A stretch of 64,000 nt of DNA. Source: Nitrospira tepida (GTDB taxonomy: Bacteria; Nitrospirota; Nitrospiria; Nitrospirales; Nitrospiraceae). Position 1 is the first letter of the stretch. Every line of letters begins with the position of its first letter. The stretch is taken from NCBI RefSeq assembly GCF_947241125.1, contig NZ_OX365700.1, positions 1,954,001 through 2,018,000 on the forward strand, written 5' to 3'. Both the position numbers and the translations under genes were made by a program. The notes below the pieces were generated by a model. It saw nothing but the letters and a program-made list of their open reading frames with translations, did no database searches and had not been told where the DNA came from. Positions 17,494 through 24,511 of this stretch are shown in pieces.

Positions 17494-17758
17494 ACGTCAC
17501 ATAGGCCAGGATTGCGACCACGAGCAGGACAAGCACCCAAAACTGCAACCGGTGGACCATGGCCGCCTGCTTGGCCTGCATCTGTTGCAAGAGGGCCGGG
17601 TTGGCTTGCAGGTATCGATCAATCTCTGCTTTTGCCTCCTGCAAACCGATCTGTTGATCTTCGCGCAGCAGCTTGATGGCTTCGATTTTGTCGCCTCGCC
17701 GTAACGCACCAAGGACGGCAAGTGGAAGCTGGTCGTGCTTGTGAAGCGCAAAGCCCAT
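17483..17758 (-). CDS. Small tail-anchored membrane protein, unknown function
   Basis: 91 residues. The N-terminal 45 residues (VLGALRRGDKIEAIKLLREDQQIGLQEAKAEIDRYL) look like the small helical hairpin related to the ribosomal L7/L12 C-terminal fold that occurs in many hypothetical proteins. A Gln-rich helix follows and one C-terminal transmembrane helix (FWVLVLLVVAILAYVTL) ends the chain. It probably sits in the inner membrane with its N-terminus in the cytoplasm. It is convergent with nhaA. Confidence 0.6.
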   Translation of the reverse strand: MGFALHKHDQLPLAVLGALRRGDKIEAIKLLREDQQIGLQEAKAEIDRYLQANPALLQQMQAKQAAMVHRLQFWVLVLLVVAILAYVTLIG

Positions 17759-17991
17759 TGTCGAGCCCTCTCGTTTGAAACAACCGAACGGCCTGCAGAA
17801 TACGGTTCAGCGGGAGGACCTCATGCTGTCGGCTTCACTCTATGACGAGTTTCGCTGGCGACCAAGAATTCGTCGATTTGGAACCGGTCGTTTCCGGAGA
17901 ACCTCAGAGGCGGGAATTGCGAAAACCGTTGCGTGAGATGATCGGCGCGTGGAGCCAGGCACGTGATAGGAGTGGATGATTGGGACAAGAA

Positions 17992-18022
17992 CCGCGGCCG
18001 CCGGCGAGACGGGCGGCCGCGG
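17992..18022 (-). terminator. Strong rho-independent terminator after the ferritin-like gene
   Basis: Perfect 11-bp inverted repeat CCGCGGCCGCC / GGCGGCCGCGG with a 9-base loop, 14 bases downstream of the stop codon at 18036. Read on the minus strand it is followed by TTCTTGTCC, a weak T-rich tail. Confidence 0.7.
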
Positions 18023-18035
18023 AAAAGGCTCTCGA

Positions 18036-18323
18036 TTATTTGTGCGCAATCGATTTGTTCGTAAACAGGTAGTCCTTGAGGTGGTCGGAGAACGTCGGGT
18101 CCTTGCGTCGAATCCATTCGAGGACCATCGACGCATGCTCCTTTTCCTCGTCGCGGTTGTGCGCCAGGATCGCCTTGAGGTCGGCGTCCTTGCAGGCATC
18201 GACGCGCTGGTTGTACCAATCGACCGCTTCCAGCTCCTCCATCAGCGACGTGATCGCGCGATGCATGTCGCGCGTGGGGTCGGACAGGTCTTCAAACCGC
18301 TCGTGGTATCCCTCATTGGCCAT
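18036..18323 (-). CDS. Encapsulin-type ferritin-like protein (EncFtn family), without targeting tail
   Basis: 95 residues with near-perfect resemblance to the encapsulated ferritin core: HRAITSLMEELEAVDWYNQR followed by ILAHNRDEEKEHASMVLEW. The ferroxidase ligands of EncFtn are all kept (Glu30, Glu32, Trp36, Glu60, His63, corresponding to E32, E34, W38, E62, H65 of the Rhodospirillum protein). The chain ends at YLFTNKSIAHK and lacks the flexible C-terminal extension with the GSLxIGSLR-like encapsulin-loading peptide. No encapsulin shell gene adjoins it. Expected activity is Fe(II) oxidation by an annular decamer; storage would need a shell encoded elsewhere. Confidence 0.85.
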   Translation of the reverse strand: MANEGYHERFEDLSDPTRDMHRAITSLMEELEAVDWYNQRVDACKDADLKAILAHNRDEEKEHASMVLEWIRRKDPTFSDHLKDYLFTNKSIAHK

Positions 18324-18505
18324 ATGAACTCCTTCCTGATGAGTGCAGTGGAATAAGATAGACGCCGCTCGTTGCGTCTGTACCGGCGCCTCATTTCGAA
18401 GTGCCTGATCTCGAATCTAGGCAGGGCCTGGGGCGATGTCAACGGGAGGAGTCGATGAATATATCCGATCGGTGGGAACGAAGATCCACCGTACCATTAA
18501 TCAGG

Positions 18506-18650
18506 TCAACGAGTCCGTAACTTCTCTTCAATATCGTTACGCACGTCCGGCCAAGGCCTCCCGGCAGGATTGGCTTTGTAGGATTCGAGTCGTTCCTGAA
18601 CGATCTGCTGGTGCCACTCTGGGACTGGAACGTGCTCGTTATCGATGCTC
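18506..18650 (-). pseudogene. C-terminal remnant of an addiction-module antitoxin
   Basis: The 47 codons before the stop read VPVPEWHQQIVQERLESY then GRPWPDVRNDIEEKL, a good match in pattern to the C-terminal half of the unstable antitoxin family PF09720 (P-x-WH...ERL...PW..V...I). Upstream of this the frame runs into the dispersed repeat at 18639-18676 and no start codon or N-terminal part of the family follows. No ParE/RelE-like toxin lies downstream. The repeat probably replaced the 5' half. Confidence 0.6.
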
Positions 18651-18676
18651 CTTCCAAGCTTGCTTGTTTGTTCCTC
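18639..18676 (-). repeat. Dispersed repeat family 2, copy 1
   Basis: On the minus strand it contains AAGCTTGGAAGGAGCAT followed by CGATAACGA. The core is shared with copies at 18845-18890 and 55801-55846. It joins the antitoxin remnant. Confidence 0.65.
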
Positions 18677-18844
18677 TTTCAGGGCTGGCAGGAGGATGCT
18701 CTCTGATTGCGCGCATGGACCGAACACCGCCGCTTTGAGGAGTCTGATCGCTTCCTGCGTGCGCGGTCTGCGAGCACGTGAGAGAAGCCCTTGTTTTCGG
18801 TCTTGTTTCCTCGACTTTATCTGTAGTGGCGGCTTGGCGAGGTC

Positions 18845-18890
18845 CCTCACCGTTATCAATGCTCCTTCCAAGCTCGCTCGTTGTGTCCCA
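18845..18890 (-). repeat. Dispersed repeat family 2, copy 2
   Basis: Minus strand: CAACGAGCGAGCTTGGAAGG then AGCATTGATAACGGTGAGGG. It differs from the copy at 55.8 kb by few bases over about 40. Confidence 0.7.
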
Positions 18891-19092
18891 AGGACAGGGC
18901 GTGTCCGGCTCATGACAGCGACTTTGACCTCGGAGCGAGGCAACCGTCGAGGCGAGTGCGCGAAGGGAAGCGGAAACTGACCGAGTCTGCGAGGGAATTT
19001 CCGAGGGGTTCCACGCGCGCTCACCTCGAACGCTCGCTTCGAGGGCGTTGGAGCTATGGAGCCGGACACGCTCTGCCAGCCCCGTTCCCGCC

Positions 19093-19122
19093 TTGACTGC
19101 CCCTTCCACCGGCTCCTATAAT
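19093..19122 (+). promoter_or_regulatory. Sigma-70 type promoter of the moa operon
   Basis: TTGACT (19093-19098), an 18-base spacer and a perfect TATAAT (19117-19122), 41 bases before the moaC start. The resulting leader of about 35 bases is too short for a molybdenum-cofactor riboswitch. Confidence 0.7.
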
Positions 19123-19163
19123 TCGCCGACGGTGGGCGCAAACCGGCTGATTCGCCAAGACAA

Positions 19164-19661
19164 ATGGCTGAATTGACGCATTTCAACGAGTCGGGCCGGG
19201 CGCGGATGGTCGATGTCGGCACCAAGGCCACCACGGAGCGCGTGGCGGTCGCCCAGGCCAAGGTCTTCATGGAGCCGGCCACCCTCCAAGCCATCCAACG
19301 GGGCACGATCGCCAAGGGCGATGTGCTGGCGGTGGCGCAGGTCGCCGGCGTGATGGGGGCCAAACGGACCCCGGATCTCATCCCCATGTGCCACCCCCTC
19401 CTGCTGACCAGCGTCGATATCTCCTTTAAAGAAGCGCCTCAGCCGAACGCCGACGGGCAGTGCTCCATCACCGTCACCGCGACGGTCAAAACCACCGGCC
19501 AGACGGGGGTGGAGATGGAAGCGATGACCGCCGTCTCCGTGGCCGCGTTGACGATGTACGATATGTGCAAAGCCATCGACAAACGGATGAGTTTCGGGGA
19601 GATTTGTTTGCTCTCCAAGTCGGGCGGGAAGTCCGGCACGTTTATGAGAGAAAGGTCCTGA
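19164..19661 (+). CDS. moaC: Cyclic pyranopterin monophosphate synthase
   Basis: 165 residues, full length. Diagnostic motifs are [16 protein letters not shown] at the N-terminus, [20 protein letters not shown] with the active-site His region, [22 protein letters not shown], and the C-terminal KSGGKSGTF with the catalytic lysine. MoaC acts on the 3',8-cyclo-GTP made by MoaA, completing cPMP synthesis, the first stage of molybdenum cofactor formation. The stop is three bases from the moaD-moaE fusion and moaA follows, so the three genes form one operon. Confidence 0.97.
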   Translation: MAELTHFNESGRARMVDVGTKATTERVAVAQAKVFMEPATLQAIQRGTIAKGDVLAVAQVAGVMGAKRTPDLIPMCHPLLLTSVDISFKEAPQPNADGQCSITVTATVKTTGQTGVEMEAMTAVSVAALTMYDMCKAIDKRMSFGEICLLSKSGGKSGTFMRERS

Positions 19662-19663
19662 CT

Positions 19664-20398
19664 ATGGCCGGTCCGGTGCAGGTGTCGGTCAAACTATTCG
19701 GTCTGACCAAGAGCCTGGCCAGGAACCAGGCCGATCTGGTCTTTACGTTGAACGGCGACCGGAAGGTCCGCGACCTGGTCGGGTTGATCGACGCGCAGTA
19801 TCCTGCGATCGGAGAGTTGATTCTGAAAAAGAAGGTCCTGGTGTCGGTGAATCAGGACGTCGCTCACGAGGAGACGGAACTCAATACGGGCGACGAAATT
19901 GCCCTGTTGCCACCGTTTGCTGGTGGAGCACCTCCAATGGAACCAAACGGACAGACCGTGGTGGCCGACGACGAGGCCCTGCTCGTTCGCGTCCAACGCG
20001 AGAACTTTTCCATCGACGCGGAACTCGACCGCGTGCGCCGCCGGTCCAAACGGATCGGCGGGATTACCGTGTTTCTGGGCACCGCGCGCGACCGTTCGAA
20101 GGGGCGGGATGTGAGCGGTATCACCTTCGAACATTATGAAGGGATGGCGCAGAAGAAGCTGCGCGAGATCCGCGAGCGGGCGCTCAAGGATTTCGACATC
20201 ATTGAATTGCTGATCGTCCACCGCTACGGTCCGATCGAGATCGGCGAGAACATCGTGTTGATCATCGCCGGAGCCGAGCACCGAGCCGATGCGTTCCGCG
20301 CCTGCAAGTGGGCGATCGACGAATTGAAGCAGATCACTCCGATCTGGAAGTTGGAGCAGACTCCTGAGGGGGAGGTCTGGGTCGAGGAACATCCATAA
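19664..20398 (+). CDS. MoaD-MoaE fusion, molybdopterin synthase
   Basis: 244 residues from ATG 19664. Residues 1-86 are MoaD, a ubiquitin-like sulfur carrier ending in ALLPPFAGG. MoaE follows without a stop from about residue 90 (FSIDAELDRVRRRSKRIGGITVFLGTARD, then HYEGMAQKKL, HRYGPIEIGE and the catalytic-lysine region CKWAIDELKQ). MoaD needs a free C-terminal Gly-Gly to carry the thiocarboxylate, so the fusion must be cut after GG, as reported for mycobacterial MoaX, or work differently. A GGTGGAG box seven to eight bases before an internal ATG (19937) could also give separate MoaE. The product converts cPMP to molybdopterin. Confidence 0.93.
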   Translation: MAGPVQVSVKLFGLTKSLARNQADLVFTLNGDRKVRDLVGLIDAQYPAIGELILKKKVLVSVNQDVAHEETELNTGDEIALLPPFAGGAPPMEPNGQTVVADDEALLVRVQRENFSIDAELDRVRRRSKRIGGITVFLGTARDRSKGRDVSGITFEHYEGMAQKKLREIRERALKDFDIIELLIVHRYGPIEIGENIVLIIAGAEHRADAFRACKWAIDELKQITPIWKLEQTPEGEVWVEEHP

Positions 20399-20446
20399 GC
20401 GCGAGTGCGGCGTCGATCGTCATTCGTCATGGGAGCAGTCTGAAAC

Positions 20447-21514
20447 GTGAGTGAGCCGGTATCCGAGAGGCAGTTGGTGCCGACGGTGAACGATACCTTC
20501 GGCCGGCCGTTGCGCAGCTTGCGGCTGTCCGTGACCGACCGCTGCAACCTCCGCTGCAAGTACTGCATGCCGGAGGAGGACTACGCCTGGCTGCCCCGCG
20601 AGACGGTGCTCTCGTTCGAGGAGATGGCGCTGCTGACCCAGGCCTTTACGGGGCTGGGGGTCGATAAGGTCCGGATTACGGGCGGGGAGCCGTTGCTGCG
20701 GCGCAACCTGCCGCTTTTGATCCGCATGCTTCGGCAGAATCATCAGATCAAGGACCTGGCGCTGACGACCAACGGCATTCTCATGGCGGAGCAGGCGGAG
20801 CTATTGTACGAGGCCGGCCTGGATCGGGTCACCGTCAGTTTGGATACCTTGCGGCCCGAGCGCTTCCGCGCGCTGACTCGCCGCGATCTGTTCCATCAGG
20901 TGCTGGAGGGCATCGATGCGGTGAACCGGACCGGCTTTCCGAACCTGAAGATCGATACGGTGGCGATGAAGGGGTTCAATGACGACGAGATCGTGTCCTT
21001 GATCGAATACGGCAAGGCCGTCAAGGGCGAAGTGCGGTTCATCGAGTATATGGACGTGGGCGGCGCGACCGATTGGTCGATGAGCAAGGTGCTCTCGCAG
21101 GCGGAGATTCTTCAGATTCTGACCAAACACTATGGGCCGATCACGCCGATCCGGGAAGACTCCTCCGCCCCCGCGCAGCGCTTTTCCTTGCCGGACGGGA
21201 CGATCTTTGGCATTATTGCCTCCACGACGGTTCCCTTCTGCGCTACCTGCGACCGGAGCCGGCTGACCGCCGACGGCATGTGGTATCTCTGTCTCTATGC
21301 CAAGCAGGGATTCGATCTGCGCGTCCCGTTGCGCCGGGACGGGACGTTGGAGACGATCCAGGCCCTCATCACCTCCGTCTGGGAAGCCCGCCGCGACCGG
21401 GGCGCCGAGCAGCGGAAGGCCTTGGAAGAGGAGGGGCTCCGCGACTTGCAACTGATCGATGTCTCCCGTCTGCGTGAAGATCCTCACCTTGAAATGCATG
21501 CCCGCGGGGGCTGA
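20447..21514 (+). CDS. moaA: GTP 3',8-cyclase
   Basis: 355 residues from a GTG. Radical-SAM cluster motif CNLRCKYCM near residue 31-39, the GGEP SAM-binding motif (RITGGEPLLRRNL), and the second 4Fe-4S site formed by CATC and a Cys 14 residues later (YLCLYAKQ) that binds GTP. The chain ends in Gly-Gly (MHARGG), the tail that in MoaA reaches into the active site and is needed for activity. It carries out the first step of molybdenum cofactor synthesis and completes the moaC-moaDE-moaA operon. Confidence 0.97.
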   Translation: MSEPVSERQLVPTVNDTFGRPLRSLRLSVTDRCNLRCKYCMPEEDYAWLPRETVLSFEEMALLTQAFTGLGVDKVRITGGEPLLRRNLPLLIRMLRQNHQIKDLALTTNGILMAEQAELLYEAGLDRVTVSLDTLRPERFRALTRRDLFHQVLEGIDAVNRTGFPNLKIDTVAMKGFNDDEIVSLIEYGKAVKGEVRFIEYMDVGGATDWSMSKVLSQAEILQILTKHYGPITPIREDSSAPAQRFSLPDGTIFGIIASTTVPFCATCDRSRLTADGMWYLCLYAKQGFDLRVPLRRDGTLETIQALITSVWEARRDRGAEQRKALEEEGLRDLQLIDVSRLREDPHLEMHARGG

Positions 21515-21576
21515 CGCGCAACGAACGTCCTGCCGGTTTCCGGTCCGGCACGAGATCCGGCGCCGTTCTCGTTCAC

Positions 21577-22287
21577 ATGTCTGATTTTCACTTCCTGACC
21601 ATGTTGGGGTTGGGTTTTGTCCTGGGGTTTCGCCATGCCCTGGATGCGGACCATGTGGCGGCCGTCTCGACGATGCTGGCGCGGTCGTCGTCGGTCTGGC
21701 GCTCCGGGCTGGTGGGCCTCTCGTGGGGCGTCGGGCATACGGTGATGTTGCTGGCGGCTGGCACCGTCATGATGGCCTTCCAGGTGGCGATCCCCGAGCC
21801 GGTGGCGCAGGCGCTCGAAGGGGTGGTCGGCCTGATGCTCATCATCCTCGGTGGCTCGCTCGCGTGGACGCTCTACGCCGAGCGATGGCATTGGCACAGC
21901 CACGAACATGACGGCGCGCGCCATCTGCACATCCACCACCATCACCGCAGTCCGGACCATGATCACCTGCATTGGTGGAACGGGGCCTGGAAACCCTTTG
22001 CCGTCGGCATGGTCCACGGACTGGCCGGATCGGCCGCTCTGTTGCTGCTGGTCCTCTCTAATGTCGGGACGTTGGGGCAGGGGCTGGCCTATATTGCGGT
22101 CTTTGGTGTCGGGTCGATTCTCGGTATGATGGTGACCGGTGCGCTGATCAGTATGCCGATGGTGTACGCCGGGTCCTGGGGAGCCTGGGGACCGGTCGCG
22201 CAGGTGGTGGTGCGGGGCATGGTGAGTCTTGGCACGGTCGGCGTCGGCGCGGTCATGGTCGCGCAGGCCGGATTCGTGAGCCTGTAA
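21577..22287 (+). CDS. Nickel/cobalt permease, UreH/HoxN-like
   Basis: 236 residues, six hydrophobic helices. The first helix has RHALDADHVAAVST, the H-x4-DH metal-selectivity signature of NiCoT and UreH-like transporters; the second has GLSWGVGHTVMLL. A histidine-rich cytoplasmic loop (HSHEHDGARHLHIHHHHR) in the middle is expected to bind divalent metal. The last helices contain GMVHGLAGSAALLLLVLS. It probably imports Ni2+ or Co2+ for nickel enzymes such as urease or hydrogenase, neither of which is in this window. It lies between moaA and accD on the same strand. Confidence 0.85.
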   Translation: MSDFHFLTMLGLGFVLGFRHALDADHVAAVSTMLARSSSVWRSGLVGLSWGVGHTVMLLAAGTVMMAFQVAIPEPVAQALEGVVGLMLIILGGSLAWTLYAERWHWHSHEHDGARHLHIHHHHRSPDHDHLHWWNGAWKPFAVGMVHGLAGSAALLLLVLSNVGTLGQGLAYIAVFGVGSILGMMVTGALISMPMVYAGSWGAWGPVAQVVVRGMVSLGTVGVGAVMVAQAGFVSL

Positions 22288-22346
22288 GCGGCGAGACCCG
22301 TTTCGACGTGGGCTGGCGCGCAATCTACCTCTGAGGGACGTGTCCA

Positions 22347-23183
22347 ATGGCGTGGTTCAAGAAGCAGAAGACGACGGTTGAAGAGCCTCCGCGAAAGCCG
22401 AAAACGGCGGAAGGCATGTGGCTCAAGTGCAACCACTGCCGCGAGATCATTTATCGCAAGGAGGTGGAGCGGAACCATCGCGTCTGCCCCAAGTGCGACT
22501 ACCACTTTCCGATCAGCGTGCTCGAACGGATTGCCTTGCTTATCGACGTCGGCACGTTCAAGGAATGGGATACGGACCTGGAGGCGCAGGACCCCTTGCA
22601 GTTCCAGGATCAACGGTCGTACAAGGACCGGCTTAAGGCCCAGCAGGACAAGACCGGCCGCAAGGACGCGCTCGTCACGGGCGAAGGGCTCATCCATGGA
22701 CGGAAGGCCGTCCTCTGCGTGTTCGACTTCGGGTTCATGGGCGGCAGCATGGGGTCGGTGGTCGGGGAGAAATTCTGCCGCGCGGTGGATCGCGCCATTG
22801 AACAGAAGCTGCCGGTCATCCTGGTCACCTCGTCGGGCGGCGCGCGGATGCAGGAAGGCACCTTGTCGCTGATGCAGATGGCCAAGACCTCGGGCGCGGT
22901 GGCCAAGCTCCATGAAGCCCGGTTGCCCTTTATCTCGGTCCTGGCCGATCCGACCTTCGGCGGGGTGACCGCGAGCGTCGCGATGCTGGGCGATGTGATT
23001 CTGGCCGAACCGAAGGCCCTGATCGGATTCGCCGGACCCCGCGTGATCGAACAGACGATCAAGCAACAGTTGCCCGACGGCTTTCAACGCGCCGAATTTC
23101 TGCTCGAACACGGCATGATCGACCGCATTGTCGAACGCAAGCAATTGAAAGACACCCTGGCTACCCTGATCGGACACTTGTAA
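22347..23183 (+). CDS. accD: Acetyl-CoA carboxylase carboxyltransferase subunit beta
   Basis: 278 residues, normal AccD length. N-terminal four-cysteine zinc ribbon (WLKCNHCREIIY, then NHRVCPKCDYHF), followed by the crotonase-like carboxyltransferase domain with GSMGSVVGEKFCRA, TSSGGARMQEGTLSLMQMAK, PTFGGVTAS and GFAGPRVIEQTI. With AccA it transfers CO2 from carboxybiotin to acetyl-CoA, making malonyl-CoA. folC follows after 19 bases, the classic accD-folC arrangement. Confidence 0.97.
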   Translation: MAWFKKQKTTVEEPPRKPKTAEGMWLKCNHCREIIYRKEVERNHRVCPKCDYHFPISVLERIALLIDVGTFKEWDTDLEAQDPLQFQDQRSYKDRLKAQQDKTGRKDALVTGEGLIHGRKAVLCVFDFGFMGGSMGSVVGEKFCRAVDRAIEQKLPVILVTSSGGARMQEGTLSLMQMAKTSGAVAKLHEARLPFISVLADPTFGGVTASVAMLGDVILAEPKALIGFAGPRVIEQTIKQQLPDGFQRAEFLLEHGMIDRIVERKQLKDTLATLIGHL

Positions 23184-23202
23184 CCGGCGTCTCCCTGTTG
23201 CG

Positions 23203-24510
23203 ATGCCGTCCTCCTACGCCTCCTCGGTCGCCTTCCTCTACGGGCTCCAACGACATGGGATCAAACTCGGCTTGGAGACCATCCGGTCGTTGCTGGCGGC
23301 GCTGGAGCATCCGGAACGCCGGTTTCCTTCGCTCCATATCGGCGGCACCAACGGGAAGGGGTCCACCGCGGCGATCGTGGCGTCGGTGCTCGCCGCGGCC
23401 GGCTATCGCGTCGGACTGTACACGTCGCCTCATCTGGTGGACTTCCGCGAACGCATCCGGGTCAACGGCGAGCTGATTGCCGAGGACCGGGTCGCGGCCC
23501 TGACCGATGATCTCCGTGCGGCCTGCCCGCCCGGGCTGAGTCCCACGTTCTTCGAGTTCACAACGGCCATGGCCTTCCGGCATTTCGCGGATTCGGCGGT
23601 CGATGTGGCCGTGCTGGAAGTGGGGCTCGGCGGCCGGTACGACGCGACCAACGTTGTCACGCCGCTGGTCTCGGGCATTACCACGGTCTCGTTCGACCAT
23701 GAGGAGTTCCTCGGCCATGATCTGCCCTCGATCGCGTTTGAGAAGGCCGGCATCATCAAACCGCTGGTCCCGGTCGTCACCGGATCGCTGCCGAGCGAAG
23801 CCGCGCGGGTGGTTGAGATGGTCGCCAAGGAGCAACAGGCGCCGCTGTTGCGGCTGGGAAAGGACTATTCGATTCTCGGGCGGCATCCGGGGGACTGCCG
23901 GTTCAGCGGCCGCCGGTGGCGGTTCACGGGTTTGTCCTGTCCCTTGCAGGGAACGCATCAATTGGATAATCTCGGCTGCGCGCTCATGATGATCGAGTCG
24001 GCCGCGGAACGCGGGTTGGCGATCTCCGAGCAGGCCGTGCGGCACGGAGTCCGCGGGGTCGAATGGGAAGGGCGCCTCGAAACGGTCGGGCAAGAGCCGA
24101 TGCTGCTGTTGGACGGGGCGCATAATCCGGCCGCGGCGGAAGCCTTGAGCGACTATCTCCGGCAACTGCGCGCGCGCCCGGAACACCCGGATCGTTCGGT
24201 CATTCTCTTGATCGGCATGATGCGCGATAAAGACCATTCCAGATTTCTCCGCGCCCTGCTCCCGCTGGCCGATCAGGTCGTGCTGACCCAGGCCGGTCTG
24301 GCCCGTTCCGCGCCGGTCGAGACCCTGCGCGCGGCGATCCCGCCGGGCGGGCCGCCCGTGCAAGTCGAGCCGGCCGTGGCCGACGCGCTGGCGCTCGCGC
24401 GGCGCCTGGCCCGTCCGTCGGACATCATCTGCGTGACCGGTTCCCTCATGATCATCGGAGAGGTGAAGGCTTTGCTGCGTGGCTCCGCTCTGTCGCCGCT
24501 CCGGGGTTGA
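23203..24510 (+). CDS. folC: Bifunctional dihydrofolate/folylpolyglutamate synthase
   Basis: 435 residues. The Mur-ligase-type P-loop GGTNGKGSTAAIVASVL near residue 46 is followed by TSPHLVDFRERIRVNG, the FolC signature, and the central KAGIIKPLVPVV. The C-terminal domain has the LLDGAHNPAAAEAL motif. It adds glutamate to dihydropteroate and to reduced folates. The stop codon is one base before the lptD start, giving tight translational linkage of accD-folC-lptD. Confidence 0.96.
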   Translation: MPSSYASSVAFLYGLQRHGIKLGLETIRSLLAALEHPERRFPSLHIGGTNGKGSTAAIVASVLAAAGYRVGLYTSPHLVDFRERIRVNGELIAEDRVAALTDDLRAACPPGLSPTFFEFTTAMAFRHFADSAVDVAVLEVGLGGRYDATNVVTPLVSGITTVSFDHEEFLGHDLPSIAFEKAGIIKPLVPVVTGSLPSEAARVVEMVAKEQQAPLLRLGKDYSILGRHPGDCRFSGRRWRFTGLSCPLQGTHQLDNLGCALMMIESAAERGLAISEQAVRHGVRGVEWEGRLETVGQEPMLLLDGAHNPAAAEALSDYLRQLRARPEHPDRSVILLIGMMRDKDHSRFLRALLPLADQVVLTQAGLARSAPVETLRAAIPPGGPPVQVEPAVADALALARRLARPSDIICVTGSLMIIGEVKALLRGSALSPLRG

Positions 24511-24511
24511 C

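Larger units (their letters stand above)
18324..19163. other. Gene-poor repeat zone (840 bp)
   Basis: No intact gene. It contains an antitoxin remnant (18506-18650, minus), two copies of a dispersed repeat (about 18639-18676 and 18845-18890), degenerate arms of the type CTGATCGCTTCC near 18745, and the moaC promoter at its right end. Open frames here are long on several strands at once, as expected for GC-rich noncoding sequence. Confidence 0.6.

Noticed and set aside
18430-18505. Toxin gene after the antitoxin remnant
   Set aside because: No ParE/RelE-type sequence in any frame in the available space.
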